Assembly: GCA_963082975.1 (NCBI GenBank)
Contig: OY720345.1
Coordinates: 29,830,611 to 29,894,610 of the forward strand
Direction: 5' to 3'
Length of the DNA stretch: 64,000 bases
Source: Labia minor
Lineage: Eukaryota; Arthropoda; Insecta; Dermaptera; Spongiphoridae
This document shows, piece by piece, positions 44,517-55,311 of this stretch (positions are counted from its first letter, which is position 1; each line of letters begins with the position of its first letter). The translations under genes were made by a program, and so were the position numbers. The notes below the pieces were generated by a model that worked only from the letters and a program-made list of their open reading frames with translations, did not search any database and had not been told where the DNA came from.

Positions 44517-45793
44517 GGTTGGGGAAAAAGAAATCCATTATTTTTTCGGTAGATGGCTGTAGTGATCGATATCTCGTAAATTATCGATCAAACAATTTCA
44601 AATTTATGCTCGTTGTCAAGGTAATAGTTCGCACTAAAAGAATTCGTTTGCAGTTTTTTGTTTTGTCCATTGAGTTCTGAATTACACGCCGTTAAAGATG
44701 GAAGTCAACAAAGAGAAAATTCGGTACATTTTACAGTTTTTCTTTGATAAGGGCGAAAATGCAAGTCAGGCGGCTGAAAATGTGAATAGTGTTTATGGTC
44801 CCGATACTGTAACAGCTAATTACGCGCAATTTTGGTTTCGTCGATTCCGTTCGGGTATTTTTGACGTTAAGGATGCCCCTCGCACAGGCAGGCCCGTCGT
44901 CGAAAATGTCGACAAAGTCACTGAAATCATCGAAGTGGACCGGCATGTTAGTAGTCGTAGCATCGCCCAGGAGTTAAAGATCGACCACAAAACAGTTTTA
45001 AACCATTTGCACAAAGCTGGGTTTAAAAAAAAGCTTGATGTTTGGGTGCCACACCAATTAACACCAAAAAACATGATGGATCGAATTTCCATCTGCGAAG
45101 CCTTGGCCAAACGTAATGAAATCAACCCATTTCTTAAACGGATGGTGACTGGGGATGAGAAATGGGTCACATACGACAACATTATGCGAAAGCGATCGTG
45201 GTCAAAGCGCGGTGAAGCAGCTCAGACGGTGGCCAAACCGGGACTAACGGCCAGGAAGGTTCTTCTTTGCGTTTGGTGGGATTGGAAAGGAATCATTTAT
45301 TTCGAGTTGCTTCCATATGGCCAAACATTAAATTCAGACATCTATTGTCAACAACTGGACCGTCTGAAGCGAGCAATTGACCAGAAACGGCCAGAATTGG
45401 CCAACAGAAGAGGTGTCGTGTTCCATCAGGACAACACCAGGCCACACACTTCTATAGTGACTCGTCAGAAACTCCGGGAGCTTGGTTGGGAAGTTTTGAT
45501 GCATCCACCATACAGTCCGGACCTCGCACCAAGCGATTACCATCTTTTTCTTGCATTGCAAAACTTTTTTAGTGATAAGAAATTAGCATCAAGGGAAGAG
45601 TGTGAAAATCAATTGCTGGAGTTTTTCGCTAATAAGGACCAAGACTTTTATGAGGCATAATAAAGCTACCATTAAAATGGCAACAAATTATAGAACAAAA
45701 TGGTGCATATTTGACCTAAATCGGACAATGCAAAACATGTTAAATAAAGTCTTGAAGTTCACGTAAAAATAATGGATTTCTTTTTCCCCAACC
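44517..45793 (+). mobile_element. mariner transposon, 1277 bp, near-intact
   Basis: Perfect 29-bp terminal inverted repeats beginning GGTTGGGGAAAAAGAAATCC sit between TA dinucleotides at 44515-44516 and 45794-45795. The length is normal for mariner and the single ORF is nearly complete. Identical TIRs and an almost open ORF mark this as the youngest DNA transposon in the window, inserted into an older HINE-A. Confidence 0.95.
44698..45660 (+). CDS. mariner transposase, near-intact, C-terminal frameshift
   Basis: The enzyme would bind the TIRs and excise and reinsert the element at TA sites. The 320 codons from ATG 44698 contain two N-terminal helix-turn-helix units (FFDKGENASQAAENVN and ISVSSRSIAQELKIDHKTV-like segments, residues about 10-110), the linker motif WVPHQLT, and all three catalytic Asp of a D,D34D triad: GDEKW (D153), HQDN (D245) and APSDYHLF (D280), with exactly 34 residues between the last two. 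The frame ends at TAA 45658-45660 after DFYEA. A one-base deletion near 45652-45654 explains this: the next frame reads GIIKLPLKWQQIIEQNGAYLT and stops at 45717-45719, giving the usual length of about 345. The lesion removes only the last 21 residues. Confidence 0.93.
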   Translation: MEVNKEKIRYILQFFFDKGENASQAAENVNSVYGPDTVTANYAQFWFRRFRSGIFDVKDAPRTGRPVVENVDKVTEIIEVDRHVSSRSIAQELKIDHKTVLNHLHKAGFKKKLDVWVPHQLTPKNMMDRISICEALAKRNEINPFLKRMVTGDEKWVTYDNIMRKRSWSKRGEAAQTVAKPGLTARKVLLCVWWDWKGIIYFELLPYGQTLNSDIYCQQLDRLKRAIDQKRPELANRRGVVFHQDNTRPHTSIVTRQKLRELGWEVLMHPPYSPDLAPSDYHLFLALQNFFSDKKLASREECENQLLEFFANKDQDFYEA

Positions 45794-45844
45794 TAATATA
45801 TGTGTTAATCCAATCCAAATAGTCGAGTAGAGATACTCCACATT

Positions 45845-46780
45845 TTTTTTTATAAACAATCAAAACTCTGAATTTAAAATCTTCTATAAATTTGTTTTTC
45901 TTTCTTATTGGTATATACATGTATAATGTATAATGTATAATGTATAATAAATTAATAGCAAATTCTCTATCTCTTTGACATCGAAGATAATTTCAATAAG
46001 ACACGTTGAGTCACGTTTAATTAAATTGGAAGAGTACGTAGTTAACAAGTTAAACTGTGTGAGTGAGGGTGACAAATAGTGTATTTGTGTATGTGTATGC
46101 TATAGAAGGAGGGTGGTTGGAGAAGGGGGTAGGAAGGAGTGATGTAGGAAAACAAAACTTTTCTAATAATCAAGTTATGCAATTATTCAACCATAATTAA
46201 CAGCAAATCGTGGATTAATCCCACGATCATTGGCTCGTTTTACTAGCAGTATATATATAGAAATATATAGAGAGAGAGATTTCTATATCCAGAGAGAATT
46301 TGTGGAAGATGGTGTGTGATTTCACTCCCCCAATGAACTAATAACTAACCAACCAACAATTATCATGAAGATAATTATATTCCATTAAGTCTCGTAGACA
46401 AAGTGAGACCCGGAAGACATCGTCATAAACATGCTGCGTTATAATACACCCTTGATATATTTATTATTATTAATAATAATAATAATAACCAATTCCCAAG
46501 TTAGTTTTAATTTAATACCTGAAATATTAATTAATCTAATTTTGATAAATAAAATAAAATTAATATAATTATAATACACACACACATAAAAGTATTTATA
46601 ATTTATCATTCTCAATTTAATGTGTTAAAGTAACTAGTAATTTAATTTTTCTTTATTTTATTCTACTATCTATGCATATATTTTTAATATTTGTGTATTT
46701 ATTTCTTTTAAAATTAAAATCTGTTATTTAAAAAATCGACTTACATATAATAATATATATATATTTTAATATAGGAATTA
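45845..46780. other. AT-rich DNA with a single-copy island at 46010-46450
   Basis: Four TATAATG-type units occur at 45919-45948. The island includes GACACGTTGAGTCACG, CAAATCGTGGATTAATCCCACGATC (an imperfect palindrome with a GGATTA homeodomain-like core) and GAGACCCGGAAGACATCG. No coding frame is recognised. Confidence 0.35.
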
Positions 46781-46783
46781 ATA

Positions 46784-47578
46784 CACAGTCTGTCGGGGAC
46801 TTAAGATAAGCAAGTTCGAGTAACAAAATATTTTTTTTTTTTGTTTTTATTCAAAATAAATTTCTCCATCAATACAGCGTTGGAACCGTCTATAAAACGA
46901 TTCAAAGTAACTCTGGAACTCATTTTTGGGATGCTGTCTAGGACCCCGGTATTTTAGATCTCTTCCATGGTTCCAAAATCCTTTCCTTTCATTGACATTT
47001 TCAATTTTGGAAACAGCCAAATTCGGCGAATATGGGGGGGTGTTCCAACAAAACAATGCCACTTTTTGCAAGGAACTCCTTCACAATTCTGCACTTGTGT
47101 GCAGGAGTATTTTCGTTCAACAAATGCCACGTACCTTGCTGCTGGTATTTGGGTTTCACCCGCGTTATTCGTTTCAGCAACCGGTCCATGACGCTGAGAT
47201 AGTACTCATCAGTCACCGTTTGACCCTCTGACGTGAATTCTTTATAAATGATGCCCTTGGAATCAAAAAAGACAGTGAGCAGAGTATTGACAATGCTTTT
47301 ATGAAGTCTTATGGTTAGTACTGGAAGCATCAGGATTCATCACCTGTCACCACACTTTTAAGAAAGATTGGATCTTTGGATCGAGAATTCTTTATTTTCG
47401 ATGAGGAGGAGAAAAAATTTGGTTCAGAAAAAAGAGAATTGTAAAAAACTTATAAACTCGAGTCGAGAAAAGTGAATACAATGTTTGTTTACACGTTTAG
47501 TACAGTTTTTAGAGTGCAGATGACACTTACCCGAGCAAAGTTATAGTACCTGTCCCCTTACTTTTGCGACAGGTCATG
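46784..47578 (-). mobile_element. mariner relic, 795 bp, diverged TIRs
   Basis: TA at 46782-46783 and 47579-47580. The ends CACAGTCTGTCGGGGACTT and (reverse complement) CATGACCTGTCGCAAAAGT are only partly alike. It encodes a broken transposase on minus. Confidence 0.72.
46847..47330 (-). pseudogene. mariner transposase relic
   Basis: Two frames together give the second half of a mariner transposase. From 47282: LLTVFFDSKGIIYKEFTSEGQTV, then LLNENTPAHKCRIVKEFLAK, where the second catalytic Asp of HDNxPAH has become Asn-Glu. The other frame gives WNTPPYSPNLAVSK and CIDGEIYFE. The third catalytic position is also lost, and about 40 residues of the LFPKLK region are deleted. The N-terminal half is absent. 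This group is distinct from the other mariners in the window. Confidence 0.82.
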
Positions 47579-47584
47579 TATATT

Positions 47585-48915
47585 TATTAAATAATATAGT
47601 AGTGTATTATCTAACAAAAAATTTTATTATTAATTTTCATCTAAGAATATAAATTCAATTATCACAATGACTCTAATATAACTTTCAAATTATTATAACA
47701 TACTATACTATTTATTAAATTTTTCTCAAATATATTTTATTTTCATGCTTATAAAACCACGTCTAATCACATATTTTTAATCAATTTTGTAAAATTTATA
47801 ATGCCATAAAAATAAATGGTATATTATTTATTTCAATGCAATCCTTTTCCGGGTATATTTGGAATAAATAATTAATAAACACAATTAAAAATCAATTACT
47901 AGAATATATTTATTTAATTCATGGTAAAAGAAATAAATATATAAAATAAAATTTCTTAAAGTAAGTATATTTTATCTTAGTAGATTATCATAGTAAAATT
48001 AAAAAAAATATATCTTATCTCACTTAGTGATTTTATTTATTCGTGGTTCTATTTTGAAAATTTATGACACCCCCGTTTTATTACTTAAAAGAAAAATTAT
48101 TATTTAATTAATTTAAGTAAAAATTGAACCAATTACTATCAGACAATTTCAATTTTATTTAAATAGTTTTTGTATAATTTTTCTTATTTAATTTTGTTTC
48201 CAATACAACAAGAACCCAAATCGCCATTAATATAAAAGTGTTTTTTTTTCGATATATATAATATTATATAATGTAAATTTAATCATACTTTAAAATGACA
48301 CTAAACAATTTTGTTTCTCGAAACACTCAATAAAATATGATAAAATATAAAAAAATTTACTTGTAAATAATTTATTTTATTTTGAATAAATAAAATTTTT
48401 AATAAATCAATAAGAGGAATAGAAGACATTAACTAGATTAGTAATATTTGATACAAAATTTGTTAGTTTCAATTTTAAACCGCCTCAGAGTTCCACATTC
48501 AATTTATTTCCGCTTTGTTAAAATAGAATTAACAATACTGAATCTAGATTCAATCAATTACGAGCTTGAAAATGCAATTAATAATGGAAATGCGACTATT
48601 TTGGTCTAGGATCCAGGTATTAAATACATTATTATTAATAATAATAAAAAAGAAATAAAAATAGATCTATTATTTATTTATATGTATATTTTTTTGAAAA
48701 TTATAATTCATGATTAATGTTTTTTACGTTGAATAGATAATAATGAGAGAAAGAGCTGTTTTCCACAAAAGACCCATAATCAGATCCCATGGGACATTGA
48801 ATGAGTGACATTGCTGCATTTTGTTGAAAGATTTGTTAAATTACAAATCAACATAAATCCTAATATACAGAAAATAACTAGAAATAATATTATTATCTAA
48901 CTATCCATTAGATAA
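47585..48915. other. AT-rich DNA with a short balanced patch
   Basis: Low-complexity except 48470-48620 and 48745-48850 (ACCGCCTCAGAGTTCC, CCATAATCAGATCCCATGGG). No termini, repeats or coding motifs are recognised. Confidence 0.35.
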
Positions 48916-48924
48916 ATAAATTAG

Positions 48925-49489
48925 CTGGAGTGTCTCCACTCGACTATCTCGTAAATTTGAATTGGATTAAATAACATAATATATTATATTTAAATTAAAT
49001 TTAATTAATTATAAATTATAAATAATAAATATTAAACCAGCGCATGTTTGGCTTTTTATTGATGGCACCATGGCACGTGTTGGCGCGTGAGATTTGCAGT
49101 GTTAAAAAATTAATTCTGGTACTTTCAGCAATTCAATCAAGCTGAAATTCTATATATAGCAGTTGTATACAATTATTAATCATGTGAAAAATTATCAAAC
49201 ATATATTTTTATTTTTACGGTCACTTTAGAGGAAAAAAAATCAAAACGTTGTAGGTAATGACCCTCTTCCGGTTGAGCTACATTTCTCAAAAGTTGATAG
49301 AAAACTATGAATTTTGAATAATGTCCATGTACCAAATTTCATCATTCTACACACACACACACAGACAGACATTTTTCTCAACCTTAGTGAAAATGATTCA
49401 GGAACCTTCAAAACGTATAAAAACATCAAAATCTCAACATCGAAAATTTTAATGATCACAATACTATCTCTGGCGAGATAGTAAAAAAA
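48925..49489 (-). mobile_element. HINE-A copy 6, full length and uninterrupted
   Basis: This is the best reference copy (565 bp). On plus, the hairpin end CTGGAGTGTCTCCACTCG and subterminal ACTATCTCG are followed by the AT-rich body, an (AC)n plus CAGACAGAC microsatellite at 49348-49369, and the 5' end CTCTGGCGAGATAGTAAAAAA. The minus frame 49459-49241 is repeat sequence. Confidence 0.82.
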
Positions 49490-49494
49490 GTTAT

Positions 49495-50280
49495 TTAAAC
49501 GTTTGTTTTTTTTTAATTTATTAATTTATTTATTTTAGAATAGATGTATAATATTTTTCTTTCTCTTCATAAATATTATCAACTAAAAAAAAATTCAAAA
49601 GGATATATCACTATTTATTTAGAACGCGTATATTGTAATTTAAATTTACATAATAATTGCTTTATTTATTCTATTTTCTATTAAACTACTAATAATCTTG
49701 TTTTTTTTTAATCAATAGATAAGTTATCTATTTTATTTTAAAATATAATTTTAGCCAAATTGTATTAACTGCATGCTATTGATTAAATTAAAATGCTCTT
49801 GTTTAAGTAAAATTGATATTATGAAAAAACAATAAAACGTAAAGTTAATGAGGGGTAGGTTTAAGAGCATCTATTTCAAAAAGAGTATCTTTTTCATTTA
49901 ATCGATACAATTAAAAATTTGCTAATATTAATTATAACCAAAATGTTATTATTTTAACAATATTCCTATATAATAGATGTATTATTAAAAAAATAAGAAA
50001 ATATATTGATAAAGATTAATTATTAATTTTTTTTTTAATATATATTGTAATATTTGTAAGTTGGATGTTTGTATTTAGAAAAAAATTATTAATATATTAT
50101 TTTTAAGTTTTAAAACACTTTTTGATGATAAATGAAAATAAGTATAAAAGAAAATATATAAGGCCAAAAAATGGTTATTTTATCTAGAATAAAATTTTAA
50201 TATTAGAAATGTTAAGCAGATTTTTTTAGATAATGGAGTTGAAGGTGAGCTCTAAATTATTAATAACTGAAAATTTAACT
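49495..50280. other. AT-rich DNA, nothing recognised
   Basis: Low-complexity A/T sequence without termini or coding motifs. Confidence 0.4.
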
Positions 50281-50286
50281 TTCATT

Positions 50287-50325
50287 TTTACCGACCAACT
50301 ATAGGAAGGGAAGATATTTTTTTTA
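50287..50325 (+). mobile_element. Diverged HINE-C 5' end fragment
   Basis: TTTTTACCGACCAACTATAGGAAGGGAAG parallels the HINE-C 5' terminus and the fragment at 25213, then diverges. Confidence 0.45.
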
Positions 50326-50411
50326 AACATCCCCTTACTCTTCATTCTAAATCGTAAAAATGATGAACCCGAACAATTATTATTTTTTTTTTTTGTATAT
50401 TATTTCATTGA

Positions 50412-50448
<37 letters not shown>
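50412..50448. repeat. (ATT)n microsatellite
   Basis: About twelve uninterrupted ATT units, directly beside the foldback element. Confidence 0.92.
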
Positions 50449-50973
50449 TGGGTAATTATTCAGGTAAACTCATTTTGGTGGGTTTGGATAATAATTTACC
50501 AGTGGGTTCCTTTTGCAATTCCAAATAAACTTTTTTTACGAAATTTTTCCCGGCATCTTATTGTTTTCGAGATGAAAATTATTAAAATAAAGAATTTTTT
50601 AAGTTTGACAAATTAGTTATGAACGTTGAAATGTGCTATTAAGTAATGTTTTATTGACTAATTCACTAATTATTAACTAATTTTCGGTTTTTATAAGTTC
50701 GGTTTAGATATAGGAAAATTATTTAATTTTTATAAATCCCCAAACCGAACAAAAATTAGTGCGCCATCTGGTAGCCAAAAGTATAAAACATGCTAGCTAA
50801 ATAGAATATCAATGGATTTATATGCAAATTTTAAAGATTTTTATCTCGAAAACCATAAGATGCCGAGAAAAATTTTATAAGTAAAGTTTATTTGGAATTG
50901 CAAAAGGAACCCACTGGTAGAGTATTATCTAAATCCACGAAAATGAGTTTACCTGAATAATTACCATTATTTG
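50446..50973. mobile_element. Foldback element with ~145-bp arms
   Basis: Arms 50446-50590 and 50830-50973 are reverse complements at roughly 85% identity. They share GGTAATTATTCAGGTAAACTC, CCAGTGGGTTCCTTTTGC and CGGCATCTTA. The loop of about 240 bp holds a smaller inverted pair (TTCGGTTT/AAACCGAA, near 50698 and 50740). No ORF is present and no target duplication is clear. The arms are older than those at 41727. Confidence 0.75.
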
Positions 50974-50979
50974 TATGAA

Positions 50980-51645
50980 AAATATATAATAAATTTAAAA
51001 GACCTGAAAAATAGGGAAAATGTTCTATTTTGAGACTTTGTTGCACCTGCTGCTCGATGCACCAAATGTTTTTGAAAAAAAGCTGTTAAAAAATCAAAAG
51101 GTAAATAATATAGTCTGTAGTATATCTGCTAGTAGAATTAAATTTTATTTAATAATACATTTTTTATAAGAATCAATTTTTTAAAAATTTGATTATAAAT
51201 TAATGATTTGTCAACGTGTACTAAATTGTAATAGAATTTGAAAATTTAGTTTAGAAATTAGTTAAAAATTGTAAACAAAATTTCGCCCATAATATAAAAA
51301 GTTAAATAAAGTATGCTACTTTATGAATAAAAATAATAAATTTCAAACAAATTAAATAAATCACTTGTTATAAAGTTGTTCACTTAAAGAATCAAATTAC
51401 CGATAATATTTTTAAGAATGAAGGTAAAAAATTTGTTTTTTTCAAAATTTTATTCTCTTTATATTGAAATAATTAATGCCATGACCCAAAAACATTGGTT
51501 AAATCAAAAAAAAAATTTGTTCCATTAAATTTTAACAAATAACCCCAATTTTTATTTTTATATTCTATTTTTTTCCACAAATATTGGAAATAAAAATTTA
51601 AAAAATTTAATTATCATTTATTTTAATAAATACTATTTTTATTAA
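50980..51645. other. AT-rich DNA, nothing recognised
   Basis: Low-complexity A/T sequence without termini or coding motifs. Confidence 0.4.
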
Positions 51646-51649
51646 ATTC

Positions 51650-52090
51650 GGAGAATAGTCAAGAGATTGTAGGGAGAATGAGTGAGATGTAGACAGATGT
51701 AGTATAATTGGAACAAGTTGACAGTATGAGGAACTGCAGGTCGCGACAGGAATGAGAGGGAGAGGTGGAATGAAACGGGAATGGAGAGGGGAATAAGCAA
51801 AAGTGGCCCGGGCTTCGAATCGATATTAACGCCTGGCTACAAGCGGACTAGGCTACTTGGGTGGGGTGTAAAATAGGGTGGATAAGTTGGAGGGTGGTAA
51901 TCTGTGTCGAGTTATCGATAATTAGCCCACCGGCTGCTCCGAACGTGTCCTCAAAATGGACCAGGCTACTCTGAATGGGGACCTCCATCATTAGCCTAAA
52001 TCAGGAAGTACCATGAAATCCGAGCAAGCAGATAGAAAGGGCGCAGCCAATTAACAGATGCCTTTTAATTAAACATCCACATAGATTTCT
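51650..52090. promoter_or_regulatory. Candidate conserved non-coding island
   Basis: This is the largest balanced-composition, apparently single-copy stretch without a usable frame. It contains clustered motif-like strings: TTATCGATAATTAGCCC (51918-51934), AATCGATATTAACGCC, CCAATTAACAGATGCC (E-box CAGATG) and CCTTTTAATTAAACATCC (homeodomain-like core). Regulatory function is inferred from composition and motif clustering only. Confidence 0.35.
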
Positions 52091-52094
52091 TAAA

Positions 52095-52630
52095 TCAAAA
52101 AGATTAGCAGAAAATATAGTATAAAAAATAATAATAAATGATCAGCCTTTTACTGATATCAATTAATAAATGATCCAGAAAGATTTAAAATATAAGTTTT
52201 TTTTTTATTTTATAAAAGATATTTTATTAATTTTTTAAATACATTATATATAGAAATAATAATATATTTTATAAAATATGAAAATCATATTGACAAAGAA
52301 ATTTATCCATTTTATTTGTAAAAATAAGAAATATTTTTTTATAAATGTATGTAAATATCCATATATTTCTCAAAAGTTCTTGCGCCACCCAACTTAACCC
52401 AAAACCTATTTATTCTCTTCCCAATTCCTTCACATCTATCAAGGTTGAGAGATTGACTACCTTTCCTGTCTGTGATATATAATATAATAGTTGTGAAGGT
52501 ATTGGATTTGGGTTATGTGTTATGTTTTCTTAATAAAGAAATCATGTCCTTTCATTTCTTAATATATCCTATCTTACTATACTAGCAAAAATTGTATATA
52601 TATATATATTTTATCAGATTTATCAAGGAT
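52095..52630. other. AT-rich DNA, nothing recognised
   Basis: Mostly A/T low-complexity, with a balanced patch at 52378-52460. No feature is recognised. Confidence 0.35.
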
Positions 52631-52631
52631 T

Positions 52632-53045
52632 TTTGTGAGATTGTTTTCTCGACGTTTCAGCACCCATTTTGGCGCCATTTTCAAGAGATTATTTAGGTGG
52701 GAATGTTTTTGGGATTCTGGGTCTTAGTCTGTGTGACCAAGGGTTAATATCGGGATTTTGGGTTAATAGGATGGGTGGTTTTGTACTCACAGAGTTGCTG
52801 TGGAGCTCCAAAGAATCCTGGGTAACCCTGACTATAGCCCGAGGCCAACTGGGCTATTGTCCGGTACGGACGTGTGCCAGAGTCAGGATTGCCCAGGAGT
52901 GAGTACAAACCACCCAACCTATCAACCCAAAATCCCGATATGGGTGTCGAAACGTCGAGAAAACAATCTCACAAAAATACGTGATTATATCCGTGATAAA
53001 TCTGATAGTAATAATAACAATAACATTCACAGAAACCTAAACCAA
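52632..53045. mobile_element. Palindromic Penelope-like terminal structure
   Basis: Outer arms (52633-52662 and 52948-52977) both read GAAACGTCGAGAAAACAATC in opposite directions. Inner arms pair again: GGGATTTTGGGTTAAT...GTACTCAC (52752-52791) with GTGAGTACAAACCACCC...AAAATCCC (52898-52937), and CCTGGGTAACCCTGAC with GTCAGGATTGCCCAGG. The left arm, reverse complemented, carries a degenerate hammerhead core (TTGAAAA, stem GGCGCC/GGTGCT, GAAAC) and matches the fragment at 590-705. The frames at 52669-53120 are not genes. Confidence 0.5.
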
Positions 53046-53159
53046 CATATATATATATATATATTTGTATATACATATATTTATATTTTTGAAATAATAA
53101 ACCGCTTAGGATTTTTTTGAAATTCACACCATAGATAAGTTTTATAAAGAAAAATCGAT

Positions 53160-53575
53160 CCGTATCGAGCCTTGAGAAAAATAATCTTAAAATTTTCTTA
53201 ATTTAAAATAAAAATTTAATAATAAAAAAGTGGCGCCGGGCAACAGCGCTTCCTTAAATACAAAATATTATAAATAAAATAAAATTAAAAATATTTATTT
53301 TAATAATATATTTTGTAATCAAATTACGAAATATATATTATGTTATATTCACAGGCCATACTTTTCTGTCTTTCAGTGCATTAATACGAACGTTTAAGGG
53401 CTGAATGTTTTATGACTAATTTTTTTAAATTTATGTTCTTTTAAATTATTTGAAATTGTTTCATATATTTATTTCGTTTATTTATTTTAAATAATAATCT
53501 TTATCTTAAATATTCATAGTTCATAAGAAATATTTTTTTAGATTACCGAACTTCCTCGCTCGGTGAACCAGGTAC
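53160..53575 (+). mobile_element. HINE-D copy, opposite orientation to the 7.7-kb copy
   Basis: 53221-53470 is the reverse complement of 7760-7930 with the shared block ACAGGCCATACTTTTCTGTC. It starts near CGAGCCTTGAGAAAAATAATCTT and ends at the TTACCGAACTTCCTCGCTCGG terminus (53545-53566), a CCGAGCGAGG hairpin-like end also seen at 58258-58290. Confidence 0.55.
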
Positions 53576-53579
53576 TATT

Positions 53580-55305
53580 TAATAAGATCTAATAAATAAT
53601 AATAATAAAAAAAAAATTGAAATAAACCCTAATGTAAATTTTAAAATATTTATATTTCAAATTATTATAATTCAGAGCATTACTTTTTTATTCATTAAAT
53701 TAAAATTCCCCTTCATTATTTTAAAATTGCAAATTAAAAAATATATAATATATATTTTAATTAATTCTATATCTTTTATAATAAAATTCAATGTTTGTGT
53801 TGGCATAAGAATATATGTTAAATTTTTGTAAAAATTTCTGTAATAAAGTGAACTGTTTATTTTCCTTTATATAACCAATACTTTAAAGAAAATATATATG
53901 TTGATATCAAATAAATAATTTTGAAAATAATTAAAAAGTAAAAAGATAAAGAAATATTATCTAGATTGTCATTTTCATATATATATATATATATATAATT
54001 TACGTATTAGAAAAAAAAAATTAGTATATACCAAGTATATTTAATTTAATAATTTTATTAGCTTTTTATATTATTATATATTAAAATATTTTATAGTTAA
54101 TATAGTAGATCAATATATTCTTTCATTCTCATCTTCTTTTATATTAGAATTATAAATGAAAGGGTTTATTTTTTTAACAAATGACAATTAAAATGATGAC
54201 ATAAAAAGTTAAGAATGAAATTCAAGTATAGTTAAATGACAAATGAAGAATGTTCATTTCTAATTAAACCAACCAAAGATGTTAATTAAGTAAGAATATT
54301 TTTTTTTTATTTTGTTAGAATCTATATATAGAATAAATAGAAAAGAGAAAATTTAATTAACAAAATAATATTGCGGAAAAAATTTAAAAACCTATAAAAT
54401 TCAGAAAATGAAGTATATTCTTTAGAAAATAAAATTATTAATTATATTAATTTAATTTGTTTCCCGAAAAGCAAAAAAAAAAAAATCAAATAAGAAATAA
54501 TCGATGGGTAGAGGAGACGAAGAATACCAATATAAATTAAAAAAAAAAGGAATTAGGTGTAGATAGGAATTGGATGGAAGGAATAAGTGAATTAGAGGAT
54601 CAAAAACATTCAAATTAAGAAGGACCATTTAGATATAATAATATTATAAATTAGATATTATTATAATATCCCTTCACAATTTTCTAATAAAATATTATAA
54701 ATTATATAAATTATTACAGTACAATGTATTATTTTTTGCTTTATGTATATTTTTATTTCTGATTTTTGAGAAGAGGGAGAATATATGTATATAAATCCTA
54801 GAAGGGATTTTTGTGTCAAATGCTTTTCCGGGTTTTTGTTTTTGTGAATTATGTCAGCCGCTTAACGGCAGTGAAAATCCCTTCATCTGGAAAAAACAAC
54901 AATCGTCATTTGTGAAGGGAGAGAGTAAGTGTTTTTCTTTGGATTTAGATATTTTTTTTTTTTACGTATTGTCAGAAAAAATACTTTTTACCTGTGTTTT
55001 TTATTTAGGTATATATTTAATAAAAAAAAACATTTATAATTGAAATAATTATTATTTTGATAAAAGTTTTACATTATTGAATAAGAAAAAATTATATCGA
55101 CTTGATGTAAATATTTCTAGAGATTTTTTCATATTAAAAATATTATGAAATATACTTTAATGTATACATTTGAGTGGTACATAATTTTAATAATATATTG
55201 TACAATATTATTGGTAAAATAGTATATTTATAAAATATCACAATTAAAAAAAAAAATATATTTTAAGTAAAAATTTCTCAGAACCCTTCTTATGATAAAA
55301 AAAAT
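53580..55305. other. AT-rich DNA with a small island at 54770-54930
   Basis: A 76-codon plus frame (54813-55043) starts MSNAFPGFCFCELCQPLNGSEN in the island and ends in low complexity. No domain is recognised. The rest is A/T-rich, with (TA)n at 53978-53995. Confidence 0.3.
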
Positions 55306-55311
55306 AATTAG

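Larger units (their letters stand above)
44054..45840 (+). mobile_element. HINE-A copy 5, interrupted by mariner
   Basis: The 5' end TTTTTTACTATCTCGCC (44054-44070) and body match the family. The mariner at 44517-45793 splits it, and the 3' end resumes with CCAATCCAAATAGTCGAG. The terminal hairpin is GAGTA (45825-45829), loop GAGA, TACTC (45834-45838). Compared with GAGTG/CACTC in the other copies, both bases of one pair have changed together. Confidence 0.82.

Noticed and set aside
44731-45561. Minus-strand ORFs within the mariner
   Set aside because: They are antisense shadows of the transposase.
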